The translations under genes and the position numbers were made by a program. A stretch of DNA of 64,000 nucleotides from Silvimonas soli (GTDB lineage Bacteria; Pseudomonadota; Gammaproteobacteria; Burkholderiales; Chitinibacteraceae). Below are positions 1 to 9,254 of the stretch, piece by piece. The notes under the pieces were generated by a model, which was not told the origin of the DNA, made no database searches, and was given only the letters and a program-made list of their open reading frames with translations. The stretch spans positions 868,001 through 932,000 of the forward strand of contig NZ_CP106736.1 in assembly GCF_030035605.1 (NCBI RefSeq). Direction: 5' to 3'. Position 1 is the stretch's first letter, and each line of letters begins with the position of its first letter.

Positions 1-318
1 GGAAAGCGATAGATCATGCAACCCCGGCAAGGCTTTGAGGCGGGCGGCCAAGTCTGGCAAATTGCGGCGCAGCAGCGGTTCGCCGCCAGTCAATCGAATG
101 CGCCCTACTCCCAAACGGGCAAAGGCGGCGACCAGGCGTTCGATTTCATCGAAGGTGAGCCAATGTTCTGGCTCTTCAAAGCCGTGAAAGCCTTTGGGCA
201 TGCAGTAAGAACAGCGCAGATCGCAGCGGTCAGTGACCGACAAACGCACATAATCCACCCGCCGTCCGAAGCGGTCAGTCAGAACTGGTCTAGCGAGTTG
301 ATGCAGCGGTGCGTTCAT
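1..318 (-). CDS. moaA: GTP 3',8-cyclase MoaA, N-terminal part (cut by window edge)
   Basis: This is the radical-SAM enzyme for the first step of molybdenum cofactor synthesis, rearranging GTP into the cyclic pyranopterin precursor. Reading leftwards from the ATG at 318, the protein opens MNAPLHQLARPVLTDRFGRR and carries the radical-SAM cysteines C32, C36 and C39 in CDLRCSYCMP, followed by the RLTGGEPLLR motif typical of MoaA. Only the first 106 codons lie in the window; the reading frame is still open at base 1. It follows narI in the same direction after about 190 bp that hold a repeat pair. Placement beside narGHJI makes sense because NarG needs molybdenum cofactor. Identification is firm; completeness cannot be judged. 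Confidence 0.93.
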   Translation of the reverse strand, partial: MNAPLHQLARPVLTDRFGRRVDYVRLSVTDRCDLRCSYCMPKGFHGFEEPEHWLTFDEIERLVAAFARLGVGRIRLTGGEPLLRRNLPDLAARLKALPGLHDLSLS

Positions 319-373
319 GGTGCTTCCATTGTATGCCGCTAATTATGCTTTATGAATGGCTTATGTAACTACG

Positions 374-489
374 TAGCCCGGATGGAGAGTAGCGGGAATC
401 CGGGATTGTCATGCCATCAATTGGGGCAGGCGCTCATTCTTGCCAGTATTGTTCCCCGGATTCCCGGCCTGCGGCCTCCATCCGGGCTA
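374..489. repeat. Inverted pair of REP-like TAGCCCGGAT units
   Basis: Between moaA and narI, TAGCCCGGATGGAG followed by GGGAATCCGGG (374-404) is matched in the opposite orientation by CCCCGGATTCCCGG followed by CTCCATCCGGGCTA (454-489). The two units could fold into a long hairpin. TAGCCCGGAT...ATCCGGG units are dispersed extragenic repeats in many proteobacteria. No gene is seen between 319 and 508. Confidence 0.7.
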
Positions 490-508
490 TCGGTCTTGTG
501 AGAGGTCT

Positions 509-1186
509 TCAACCGCGTGGCCGCACCACCTGCCATGCCCGGACTAGATACGTGGCGGAGCCAAAGCCGCTCCATACGTGCACCAAGCGGGTAAACGGGA
601 AGATCACAAACAACGACATCCCCATAAACATATGCACCTTGAACAGCGTTGGCGCTTGGGCGATCAGGTCAGCAGCGCCAGCCTGGAAGGTGACGATATG
701 CTGCGCCCATGCCATAAACAGCGTCATCATGTGGCCATCCATATGGTCTTTGGAGATGAAAATCGTCGACAGGCCCAGCAACAAGGTCACCAGAATCCAT
801 CCCAGAGTCAGTTTGTCGCGCCAGTTGGTCAAAGCTTTCAGTCGTTCATCACTAAAACGGCGATGCAGCAATATCAGCAGCCCAACCAGGGTCATCGAGC
901 CAAACACACCACCGGCCACCATGGCGATCATTTGCTTGGTGCTGTGCGCTACGCCCAGTGCATCCCATACCCAGATTGGCGTTAACAGGCCGCCCAGATG
1001 CCCCACAAACACCATCAAGATGCCGATATGAAACAGATACGAACCCAAACGCAATTGGCCACGGCGGATCAATTGGGTGGATTCGCTTTTCCACGAATAC
1101 TGCTCGCGCTCGAAGCGCACCAGACTGCCGAACAGAAAAATGGCCAGCCCGATGTACGGGTAGATGCCAAACAGAAAGTCATTCAT
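509..1186 (-). CDS. narI: Respiratory nitrate reductase gamma subunit NarI (cytochrome b)
   Basis: NarI is the membrane anchor that oxidises quinol and passes electrons through two b hemes to NarH. The 225-residue length is standard, with about five hydrophobic segments. Histidines at 53 and 63 in LFHIGILMVFVGHLGG match the N-terminal heme ligand pair, and further histidines lie in the C-terminal third (SKDHMDGHMMTLF and AWAQHIV). ATG at 1186 is chosen because GAGGAG lies eight bases upstream; a TTG one codon earlier is less likely. It is the last gene of narGHJI, but unusually a 185 bp repeat-bearing gap separates it from narJ. Confidence 0.96.
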   Translation of the reverse strand: MNDFLFGIYPYIGLAIFLFGSLVRFEREQYSWKSESTQLIRRGQLRLGSYLFHIGILMVFVGHLGGLLTPIWVWDALGVAHSTKQMIAMVAGGVFGSMTLVGLLILLHRRFSDERLKALTNWRDKLTLGWILVTLLLGLSTIFISKDHMDGHMMTLFMAWAQHIVTFQAGAADLIAQAPTLFKVHMFMGMSLFVIFPFTRLVHVWSGFGSATYLVRAWQVVRPRG

Positions 1187-1227
1187 CAAATAAACTCCTC
1201 AATCACAATTACGCCAGCCAGGCTACT

Positions 1228-1341
1228 ACTCCCCTCTTTTGGAAGAGGGGCAGGGGGAGATGGCTGCAATACCGAACCAACCATTGCGGCTCGGCTCGCG
1301 GAAACCCAATCTCCCCTAGCCCCTCTTTGCGAAAGAGGGAA
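1228..1341. repeat. Inverted repeat pair inside the nar operon (narJ-narI gap)
   Basis: Two related units face each other: TCCCCTCTTTTGGAAGAGGG continuing into GCAGGGGGAGAT (1228-1263), and ATCTCCCCTAGCCCCTCTTT continuing into GCGAAAGAGGG (1309-1341), which is its reverse complement with a few changes. Each unit is itself a short hairpin. The pair interrupts the operon between narJ and narI and looks like a BIME-type intergenic element. Confidence 0.75.
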
Positions 1342-1371
1342 CTACGCTTGCGGCTTGCCAGCAATCGCGCC

Positions 1372-2046
1372 TCACGCCGCCGGGCGCGCTGCCTGACGTG
1401 GATAAAACTGCACGGTTTGCGTGCCCGGCTTGCCCAGCAATGGCTCGACGCCCTCAACATTGGGACCGAAAGTTTCCAGCGCTTCATCCATATCGCGGAC
1501 CGGCGGTTGCACCAGCGGCAGTGGCTTGACGCTGGCCAGGCTCACCAAGGTGCTGAATACACAAGCGTACGGCGAGGATTTCTCGGCCAGGCGCTCGCCA
1601 ATCACCGCGATCACATGCACGGCTTCATCGAGGAACGACAACGCAATCTCGGGAGAGACACCGCCGAGAAACTCCAGCATCAGCGGTAAATAGTCCGGCA
1701 GCTCATTGGCTTCGATCTGCAAGCCATTCTGTTTGTAGGCTTCCATGAGGTCGACCATAGCCGGACCGCGGTCACGGCTTTCGCCGTGGATATGCTCGAA
1801 TAGATGCAGCGAATATTTGCGGCCCCGATCAAACGTATCGACGTAGTTTTCCTGCGCCTCAATCAGCGCCAGCCCACTCAAGTACTGCAACAGCGGCGCC
1901 AGCTTCAGTCGCAAGCCATCCGGCGAATCGGCCAGCAGGCTGTCCAGTTCGGGCAATGCATCGAGCAGGTCTTGTTCCGGGTATTGCAACAGCGCGGACA
2001 TCACCTGGAAGTGGATGGTTTCAGGAATATGCAGGGATACACTCAT
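1372..2046 (-). CDS. narJ: Nitrate reductase assembly chaperone NarJ
   Basis: NarJ is the dedicated cytoplasmic chaperone that binds apo-NarG and gates molybdenum cofactor insertion and membrane docking of NarGH. The 224-residue protein begins MSVSLHIPETIHFQVMSALLQYPEQ and is helical throughout, with the family's YVDTFDRGRKYSLHLFEHIH segment near residues 65-85. The start ATG at 2046 shares a base with the narH stop (TGATG arrangement); a GTG one codon upstream is possible. It lies between narH and narI, as in the classical operon. The last residues (RQAARPAA) run close to the repeat-bearing gap. No sign of damage. Confidence 0.94.
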   Translation of the reverse strand: MSVSLHIPETIHFQVMSALLQYPEQDLLDALPELDSLLADSPDGLRLKLAPLLQYLSGLALIEAQENYVDTFDRGRKYSLHLFEHIHGESRDRGPAMVDLMEAYKQNGLQIEANELPDYLPLMLEFLGGVSPEIALSFLDEAVHVIAVIGERLAEKSSPYACVFSTLVSLASVKPLPLVQPPVRDMDEALETFGPNVEGVEPLLGKPGTQTVQFYPRQAARPAA

Positions 2047-3596
2047 CACTCCACCTCCGAGTTTTTGCGCGATTTAGGCATATCCACAAAGATGGTCGAG
2101 CCTTGTTTACGCTGACCAAACAGCCCCTCAGTCGAAACGCCACCCGAACAGCCATTGCCAAAGGTAAAGCCGCACGAGCCTTTATCGTTAAAGCTGTCTT
2201 CGACCATTTCCTTGTGGCTGGACGGAATAACGAAACGATCTTCGTAATTGGCAATCGCCATGATCTTGTACATATCTTCGACTTCGGCCTTGCTCAACCC
2301 AACCTGATTCAGTACATCCAGGTTCTCGGTCTTGTGCACGGTCTTGTCGCGCATATAAGTACGCATCGCCAGCATGCGATCCAGCGCACTCAGCACTGGT
2401 TTTTCATCGCCTGCGGTCAGCAAGTTCGCCAGATAACGCACGGGAATCCGCAGTTCTTTCACGTCCGGCAGAATGCCGTTCTTACCCAGCACACCGCGCT
2501 CAGCAGCCGACTGGATGGGCGACAACGGCGGCACGTACCAGACCATCGGCAAGGTGCGATATTCAGGGTGCAGCGGGAAGGCAATCTTCCATTCCATCGC
2601 CATTTTGTACACCGGCGATTTGGTGGCGGCATCGATCCATGAATCCGGAATGCCCTGTTTGCGCGCTTCAGCCTGGACTTCGGGCGAATGCGGATCGAGA
2701 AATACCTTGAGTTGCGACTCGTACAGGTCTTTTTCGTCGGCCACGCTGGCGGCATCGGCGATCAAGTCAGCGTCGTACAGCATCACGCCCAGATAGCGAA
2801 TCCGGCCCACGCACGATTCAGAACATACGGTCGGCTGGCCGCCTTCAATACGCGGATAACAGAAGGTGCATTTCTCGGCCTTGCCGGACTGCCAGTTGTA
2901 GTAAATCTTCTTGTACGGACAGCCAGAAATACACATGCGCCAGCCGCGACATTTGTCCTGATCGACCAGCACAATGCCATCGTCTTCACGCTTGTAGACC
3001 GAGCCGGACGGGCACGATGCCACGCACGCCGGGTTCAGGCAGTGCTCGCACAGCCGTGGCAAATACATCATGAAAGTGTTTTCAAAGGTGGCGTGCATCT
3101 CTTTCTGGATGCCTTCAAACAGCGCGTCTTTGGAGCGCGCCGAGAACTCACCACCCAGATCGTCTTCCCAGTTCGGGCCCCAGTGGATCTTGTCCATTTT
3201 CTTGCCGGTCAGTACCGAGACTGGCCGCGCGGTTGGCGGCGTTTGCGATTCTTTGGCATTTTGCAGATGTTCGTAGTCGTAGGTAAACGGCTCGTAGTAA
3301 TCGTCAATTTCCGGCAGGTTCGGGTTGGCGAACATACTGGCCAGAATGCGCAGCTTGCCGCCCTGACGTGGTTCCAGCTTGCCATTGGGAAGACGATTCC
3401 AGCCCCCTTTCCACTTCTTCTGGTTTTCCCATTCCTTGGGGTAACCAATGCCGGGTTTGGTCTCGACGTTGTTGAACCAGGCGTATTCAACGCCATCGCG
3501 GCTGGTCCACACGTTTTTACAGGTGACCGAACAGGTGTGGCAGCCGATGCACTTGTCCAGGTTCAGCACCATGGCTACTTGGGCGCGGATTTTCAT
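2046..3596 (-). CDS. narH: Respiratory nitrate reductase beta subunit NarH
   Basis: NarH is the cytoplasmic iron-sulfur subunit that carries electrons from NarI hemes to NarG. At 516 residues it matches the family (E. coli 512). Ferredoxin-like cysteine groups appear in order: CIGCHTCSVTCKNVW near residue 16, then CEHCLNPACVASCP, then CRGWRMCISGCPYKK, then KCTFCYPRIEGGQPTVC. The tryptophan in the third group replaces a cysteine, which is the NarH hallmark giving a [3Fe-4S] centre. The start ATG overlaps the narG stop by four bases, so translation is coupled. Nothing is missing from the cluster ligands. Confidence 0.97.
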   Translation of the reverse strand: MKIRAQVAMVLNLDKCIGCHTCSVTCKNVWTSRDGVEYAWFNNVETKPGIGYPKEWENQKKWKGGWNRLPNGKLEPRQGGKLRILASMFANPNLPEIDDYYEPFTYDYEHLQNAKESQTPPTARPVSVLTGKKMDKIHWGPNWEDDLGGEFSARSKDALFEGIQKEMHATFENTFMMYLPRLCEHCLNPACVASCPSGSVYKREDDGIVLVDQDKCRGWRMCISGCPYKKIYYNWQSGKAEKCTFCYPRIEGGQPTVCSESCVGRIRYLGVMLYDADLIADAASVADEKDLYESQLKVFLDPHSPEVQAEARKQGIPDSWIDAATKSPVYKMAMEWKIAFPLHPEYRTLPMVWYVPPLSPIQSAAERGVLGKNGILPDVKELRIPVRYLANLLTAGDEKPVLSALDRMLAMRTYMRDKTVHKTENLDVLNQVGLSKAEVEDMYKIMAIANYEDRFVIPSSHKEMVEDSFNDKGSCGFTFGNGCSGGVSTEGLFGQRKQGSTIFVDMPKSRKNSEVE

Positions 3597-6500
3597 TTTT
3601 GTTCTCCTTCTACCAGCGGGCCTTCCATCCAGTCGACGTTCTTCATCTTTCTCAAAATGATGAACTCATCACGGTTGGCGCCTACGGTGCCGTAGTAATT
3701 GAAGCCATACGCTTGCTGCGCATAACCGCCAATCATGTGCGTCGGTTTGGTCACGGTACGGGTTACCGAATTGTGGATACCGCCACGTTTGCCGCTCATT
3801 TCGGCACCCGGCACGTTCACGATTTTTTCCTGGGCGTGGTACATCAAGATCATGCCGTCCGGCACGCGTTGCGATACCACCACGCGGGCAGTCAGCGTGC
3901 CGTTGCTGTTGAAAGCTTCAACCCAGTCGTTATCGACCAGCCCAGCCTTCTTGGCGTCAGCTTCAGATACCCACACGTGCGGGCCGCCACGGCTCAAGGT
4001 GAGCATGCGCAGGTTGTCTGAATACGTGGAGTGAATGCCCCACTTCTGATGCGGCGTGATGAAATTGAGAACAATCTCTTTCTCACCGTTGGGCGACTTG
4101 CCCAGCATCGGCGCGACGGTTTTCAGATCGACTGGCGGCTTGTACACACACAGGCCTTCGCCAAAATCGAGCATCCAGCGGTGGTCTTGATAAAACTGCT
4201 GACGGCCAGTGAGCGTGCGCCACGGGATCATCTCGTGCACGTTGGTGTAACCGGCGTTGTAGCTGACTTCTTCCGACTCAATGCCTGACCAGGTCGGCGA
4301 ACTGATGATCTTGCGCGGCTGTGCTTGTACATCGCGGAAGTGAATCTTGTCGTGCTCGCGGCCAATGGCCAGATGGGTGTGATCGCGGCCAGTGACTTCC
4401 GACAACGCCTTCCACGATTTCACCGCCACGTGGCCATTGGTTTCCGGCGCCAAGGTCAGAATCATCTCGGCCGCATCAATCGCCGTTTCCAGCTTGGGCT
4501 GGCCGTTGGCCGCTACGCCGTTCAACAGCGCCAGCTCGTCAATCTCGGTGCCGGTTTTCCAGAAGATGCCCTTGCCGCCGTTGTTCACGTTTTTCAGCAA
4601 CGGGCCGATGGTGGTGAATTTCTCGTAGATGCGGTTGTAGTCGCGCTCGACCACGGTCATGTTCGGCGCGGTTTTGCCAGGGATCAGATCGCATTCGCCA
4701 TGCTTCCAGTCTTTTGGCGCAAACGGCTGACCAAGCTCACCCGGGCTGTCATGCATCAGCGGCGTCAGCACCAGGTCTTTTTGCACGCCCAGATACGGGC
4801 CAGCGATTTCGGTGAACTTCTTGGCGATGGCCTTGTAGATTTCCCAATCACTCTTGCTTTGCCACAGCGGTTGCACGGCTTCGCTCAGCGGGTGAATGAA
4901 CGGGTGCATGTCAGATGTGTTCAGGTCGTCTTTTTCATACCATGTGGCTGTTGGCAGCACGATATCGCCGTAGAGACACGTGGTGGACATGCGGAAATCC
5001 AGCACGGTCAGCAAGTCCAGTTTGCCTTCAGCTGCCGGGCGGACTTTCACTTCTGATGGCTTGATGGCGTCGTTTTCGTCGCTGAACACGGCGTTTTGCG
5101 TGCCGAGCAAATACTTGAGAAAGTACTCGTGGCCCTTGCCCGACGAGCCCAGCAAATTGGAACGCCACACAAACAGGTTACGCGGGAAGTTCTTGGGGTT
5201 ATCCGGATCGTCGCAGCTCATGTTGAGCGTGCCGTTCTTGAGCGATTGCGCGGCAAACTCAACTGGATTCACACCCGCTGCTTCAGCCTGGCGCACCACA
5301 TCCAGCGGATTGGTTTCCAGCTGCGGTGCAGATGGTAGCCAACCCATGCGTTCAGACTTGGCGTTGAAATCAATCAGCGACATGCCTTCGTATTGCTTGG
5401 CATTGGCGGTCGGGCCGAGGATTTCTGACACCGCCAGTTTTTCGTGACGCCATTGGCTGGTGTGGGCATAGAAGAACGAGGTGCCGTTCATTTGGCGAGC
5501 TGGACGTTGCCAATCCAGCGCAAACGCCAGCGGGGTCCAGCCTGGTTGTGGGCGTAGTTTTTCCTGGCCCACGTAATGCGCCCAGCCGCCGCCGCTTTGG
5601 CCGACGCAGCCGCACATCATCAACAAGTTGATGATGCCGCGATAGGTCATGTCATTGTTGAACCAGTGATTCAACGCCGCGCCGACCACCACCATGCTCT
5701 TGCCATGGGTGTCATGCGCGTTTTGCGCGAATTCGCGGGCGATAACTTCGACATCTTTGGCTGGTACGCCAGTGTGTTTCACTTGCCAGGCCGGGGTGTA
5801 TGGGATGTCTTGATCGTACGAGGTGGCGACGTTAGCGCCGCCCATGCCGTTATCCACGCCGTAATTGGCCAGCATCAGGTCATACACAGTGGCAACCAGC
5901 GCGGTACTGCCGTCTTTCAAGGTGACGCGTTTGGCTGGCACATTGCGGAACAGCAGATCATCTTGTTCGCCGCCAAAGTAGCCAAAGCCAACGCTGGCAG
6001 CTTCATCGTGCGAGCCCTTGAGCGACAGTTGCGGATCAACGTCCGTCCCGTCGGCCAGGTTTTTCATTTCCAGATTCCACTTGCCTTTACGGCCATCGGC
6101 TTCGTTCCAGCGTGAACCAATGGTGCCGTTCGGTACGGCCAGCGCGCCGGTTTTCGCATCAACCAGCACGGTTTTCCAGTCCGGGTTTTTGGCCTCGCCC
6201 AGATCATCTGGCAGCATCGAAGCGCGCAAGAAATGATCTGGCACCAAGCCATTGCCATGCTCGCGCAGTGTCACCAGCATCGGGAAGTCGGTGTATTGCT
6301 TGCCGTAGTCGCGGAAGTAATCCGATGCGCCGGTTTTGTGGAATTCATTGAGCACCACGTGGCCCATTGCCATGGCCAGCGCGGCGTCCGTGCCTTGCTT
6401 GGGTGCCATCCACAGATCGCCAAACTTGGCCATTTCGCCAAAGTCGCTGGAAACCGCCACCGTTTTGGTGCCCTTGTAGCGCACCTCGGTATAGAAGTGG

Positions 6501-7291
6501 GCGTCAGGCGTACGGGTCATCGGGATATTGGAGCCCCACACCATCAGGTAAGTGGAGTTGTACCAATCAGCCGATTCCGGCACGTCGGTTTGCTCGCCCC
6601 ACACTTGCGGGCTGGCTGGCGGCAGATCGCAGTACCAGTCATAGAAGCTCAGCGGCACACCGCCAATCAGGCCCAGATAACGTGCACCAGCGGCGTAACT
6701 CACCATGCTCATCGCCGGAATAGGCGAGAAACCAATCACGCGATCCGGGCCGTATTGTTTGACCGTATACGCGTTGGCAGAGGCGATCAGCTCAGTGACT
6801 TCGTCCCACGTGGTGCGCACAAAACCGCCCAGACCGCGTACTTGCTTGTAGGAGTCAGACTTGGCTTTGTCTTCAACGATGGATTTCCAGGCGTCGATCG
6901 GGCCCATGGTCTGGCGGGCTTCGCGCCACAGTTTGGCCAGGCGACCACGAATCATCGGATATTTAACGCGCTGCGCTGAGTACACATACCAGGAATAGGA
7001 CGCACCACGCGGGCAGCCACGCGGTTCATGGTTGGGCAGATCGGGCCGGGTGCGCGGGTAATCGGTTTGCTGCAGTTCCCAAGTGATCAGGCCGTTTTTG
7101 ACAAACACACGCCACGAACAGGAGCCGGTGCAATTCACGCCGTGGGTAGAGCGCACGACCTTGTCGTGAGTCCAGCGATTACGGTAACCGTCTTCCCACT
7201 TGCGGTCTTCATTGACCACAACGCCGTGGCCGTCGGCAAAGGTATCCCGCGTGCGGGAGAGGAATTTCAAGCGGTCGAGAATGTGACTCAT
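3593..7291 (-). CDS. narG: Respiratory nitrate reductase alpha subunit NarG
   Basis: NarG is the molybdenum bis-MGD catalytic subunit that reduces nitrate to nitrite on the cytoplasmic side of the inner membrane. I start it at ATG 7291 (MSHILDRLKFLSRTRDTF), giving 1232 residues; an upstream in-frame start would add 15 residues with no family match. H50, C54 and C58 in HGVNCTGSCSW are the unusual His/Cys ligands of the FS0 cluster, and the aspartate of the molybdenum site lies in GSNIPMTRTPDAHF. There is no Tat leader, as expected for the cytoplasmic Nar enzyme. It is the first gene of narGHJI; about 325 bp upstream carries the control region. Confidence 0.97.
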   Translation of the reverse strand: MSHILDRLKFLSRTRDTFADGHGVVVNEDRKWEDGYRNRWTHDKVVRSTHGVNCTGSCSWRVFVKNGLITWELQQTDYPRTRPDLPNHEPRGCPRGASYSWYVYSAQRVKYPMIRGRLAKLWREARQTMGPIDAWKSIVEDKAKSDSYKQVRGLGGFVRTTWDEVTELIASANAYTVKQYGPDRVIGFSPIPAMSMVSYAAGARYLGLIGGVPLSFYDWYCDLPPASPQVWGEQTDVPESADWYNSTYLMVWGSNIPMTRTPDAHFYTEVRYKGTKTVAVSSDFGEMAKFGDLWMAPKQGTDAALAMAMGHVVLNEFHKTGASDYFRDYGKQYTDFPMLVTLREHGNGLVPDHFLRASMLPDDLGEAKNPDWKTVLVDAKTGALAVPNGTIGSRWNEADGRKGKWNLEMKNLADGTDVDPQLSLKGSHDEAASVGFGYFGGEQDDLLFRNVPAKRVTLKDGSTALVATVYDLMLANYGVDNGMGGANVATSYDQDIPYTPAWQVKHTGVPAKDVEVIAREFAQNAHDTHGKSMVVVGAALNHWFNNDMTYRGIINLLMMCGCVGQSGGGWAHYVGQEKLRPQPGWTPLAFALDWQRPARQMNGTSFFYAHTSQWRHEKLAVSEILGPTANAKQYEGMSLIDFNAKSERMGWLPSAPQLETNPLDVVRQAEAAGVNPVEFAAQSLKNGTLNMSCDDPDNPKNFPRNLFVWRSNLLGSSGKGHEYFLKYLLGTQNAVFSDENDAIKPSEVKVRPAAEGKLDLLTVLDFRMSTTCLYGDIVLPTATWYEKDDLNTSDMHPFIHPLSEAVQPLWQSKSDWEIYKAIAKKFTEIAGPYLGVQKDLVLTPLMHDSPGELGQPFAPKDWKHGECDLIPGKTAPNMTVVERDYNRIYEKFTTIGPLLKNVNNGGKGIFWKTGTEIDELALLNGVAANGQPKLETAIDAAEMILTLAPETNGHVAVKSWKALSEVTGRDHTHLAIGREHDKIHFRDVQAQPRKIISSPTWSGIESEEVSYNAGYTNVHEMIPWRTLTGRQQFYQDHRWMLDFGEGLCVYKPPVDLKTVAPMLGKSPNGEKEIVLNFITPHQKWGIHSTYSDNLRMLTLSRGGPHVWVSEADAKKAGLVDNDWVEAFNSNGTLTARVVVSQRVPDGMILMYHAQEKIVNVPGAEMSGKRGGIHNSVTRTVTKPTHMIGGYAQQAYGFNYYGTVGANRDEFIILRKMKNVDWMEGPLVEGEQK

Positions 7292-7615
7292 GCGAACCCC
7301 GTTTTGAGCATGGTTGCGCTCGCCAAAAAGGGACAAGCGCCATTGGACTCCATGCTAGGCGGGTGCTGCGGCGCCGAATATTCGTCAGTGGGGGTGTCGA
7401 GCCAAGGGAGAGGAGCTAGAAAGGACTAGTTCTTTTGGCCAGGTAGGGCGCGACCCTATCAGCACTTTACGGACGGGCATTGCCGCCTGCCGCCGACAGA
7501 AATCGTTCAGCAATGTCTTTAATTTCGGCTTACCCTGGAAAGGGCTGTTTGCCTGCGGGAGGCAGACCAGAACAAGCCCAAGGCCCCATCGGCCCATCAA
7601 TTAAAAGAGCATCCA
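7292..7615. promoter_or_regulatory. narG upstream region with a CTAG-pair element
   Basis: This 324 bp gap between divergent genes (narG left, phospholipase gene right) has no coding ORF. At 7416-7429 two CTAG tetramers sit ten bases apart (CTAGAAAGGACTAG), 125-138 bp upstream of the narG start. A related dyad lies at nearly the same distance from narK. I saw no clear FNR box (TTGAT-N4-ATCAA). The regulatory role is inferred. Confidence 0.35.
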
Positions 7616-9229
7616 ATGAACCGCTTTGCGTTCCATTGCCGTTCGGTCACCCTGCTGTTGCTGCTGACATTGGCCAGTGGCTGCGCCACGCGTGCGCCGC
7701 TGGCAGACTTTCCACGCCCGGCCACGCATGCACTGGCCGCTGACAAAACCGGCCCGCTGGCTCAGTCGGTGCACCAGCCCGCCGGAATCGACCCCGAGCA
7801 ATCGGGCTTTTATCTGCTGGTGAGCGGTAAAGAAGCTTTTGAAGCGCGCCTGGCGCTGATTCAACAAGCGCGCACTTCACTTGATCTGCAGTATTACGCC
7901 GCCGCGCAAGACCGAACCGGCACGGCGATCCTGAACGCACTTCTGGCGGCATCTCGCCGGGGCGTGCGCGTGCGCGTCTTGCTGGATGATCTGAACCTGG
8001 ACGCTCCGGATGACGCACTCGCCGTCATGGCGGTCCAGCCCAATTTTGAAGTGCGTATATTCAACCCGATCACTACCGGCGGGCGCTCGTTTCTGGCCAG
8101 AGCATCGGCCATGCTGGGCGACTACGATCATCTTGAGCGGCGCATGCACAACAAGTCGCTGATTGCCGACGGCGTGATGGCGATCATTGGCGGTCGCAAT
8201 CTGGCCGATCAATATTTTGATGCTCGCGCTGACATGAATTTTCGCGATCTGGACGTGCTGACCGCAGGCAATTTGCCCGGACGGCTGGAAGCCAGTTTTG
8301 ATCGCTACTGGAACAGCAAAGAGAGCTACCCGCTACCCGCGCTGGAATCCCGCCCGCCAAGCGCAGAAGCCGTCGCCAGCTTGCAGGCCAATCCCGTCTC
8401 GCCACCACAAGCACCGGGGACAGCAACGGATGTAATGCTGTTGCCGATACCGGATGCGGCCAGTGCCAATGCGCTGCTGAACAAGGCCACTGGCCAGTTG
8501 ATCTGGGCGCGGGCCTGGCTGGCGGTGGATAGCCCATCCAAAGTTGAGCCGGACGACGAACATGCGCAGGATCATGCCGGCAGCAAACCTGGGCGCGGTC
8601 TGGCATTGGCGCTGCAGCAGGCCAACCACGAGTTCATCATTCTCTCGGCGTACTTTGTGCCACGCGATGGCGGCACTGCCACGCTGGGCGCGCTGCAACA
8701 ACGCGGTGTGCAGGTCAAAGTGTTGACCAACTCCTTAGCATCTACCGACGTGGCGGCAGTGCATTCGGCTTATCGCAAATATCGCAAAGCATTACTGGCC
8801 AGCGGCGTGCAGCTCTATGAATTCAAGCCAGTGGCGGGCGTTAAAGGACTGGGTTTGTCCGGTGGCTCGTCGCGTGCCAGTTTGCACACCAAAGCTTATG
8901 TGATTGATCGGCGCATCTTGATGATCGGCTCGTTCAACCTGGACCCGCGCTCAGTCAACCTGAACACGGAACAAGCAGTGCTGATTGAAAGCCCGGCGCT
9001 GGCACAGCATGTGGCCCGGCTTTACGATACCGCGGCCACGCCAAAATACAGTTATCACGTCGAGTTTGATCCGGCCGATTCATCCGAACCGGCCAGTTCG
9101 CGCGACTTGCAATGGGTAAGCGAGGAAAACGGCGCGCCGGTGACCTACACCAGTGAGCCGCAGGCGGGCATCTGGCGACGCATGATTAATGGCGTGGTGG
9201 GTTTGTTCCCCGCGGACGGTGAGCTTTAG
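7616..9229 (+). CDS. Phospholipase D family lipoprotein (cardiolipin-synthase-like)
   Basis: The 537-residue protein begins with a lipoprotein signal (MNRFAFHCRSVTLLLLLTLA, lipobox LASGC) and so should be anchored in an envelope membrane facing the periplasm. It has two HKD motifs, HNKSLIADGVMAIIGGRN from about H178 and HTKAYVIDRRILMIGSFN from about H424, the paired half-sites of the phospholipase D superfamily. Members with this layout include ClsC-type cardiolipin synthases and related transphosphatidylases. It stands alone, divergent from narG and convergent with the next exported protein. The substrate cannot be told from sequence; phospholipid remodelling is the best guess. Confidence 0.85.
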   Translation: MNRFAFHCRSVTLLLLLTLASGCATRAPLADFPRPATHALAADKTGPLAQSVHQPAGIDPEQSGFYLLVSGKEAFEARLALIQQARTSLDLQYYAAAQDRTGTAILNALLAASRRGVRVRVLLDDLNLDAPDDALAVMAVQPNFEVRIFNPITTGGRSFLARASAMLGDYDHLERRMHNKSLIADGVMAIIGGRNLADQYFDARADMNFRDLDVLTAGNLPGRLEASFDRYWNSKESYPLPALESRPPSAEAVASLQANPVSPPQAPGTATDVMLLPIPDAASANALLNKATGQLIWARAWLAVDSPSKVEPDDEHAQDHAGSKPGRGLALALQQANHEFIILSAYFVPRDGGTATLGALQQRGVQVKVLTNSLASTDVAAVHSAYRKYRKALLASGVQLYEFKPVAGVKGLGLSGGSSRASLHTKAYVIDRRILMIGSFNLDPRSVNLNTEQAVLIESPALAQHVARLYDTAATPKYSYHVEFDPADSSEPASSRDLQWVSEENGAPVTYTSEPQAGIWRRMINGVVGLFPADGEL

Positions 9230-9254
9230 TACCGGCGGGAACGCTCGCAACGCA

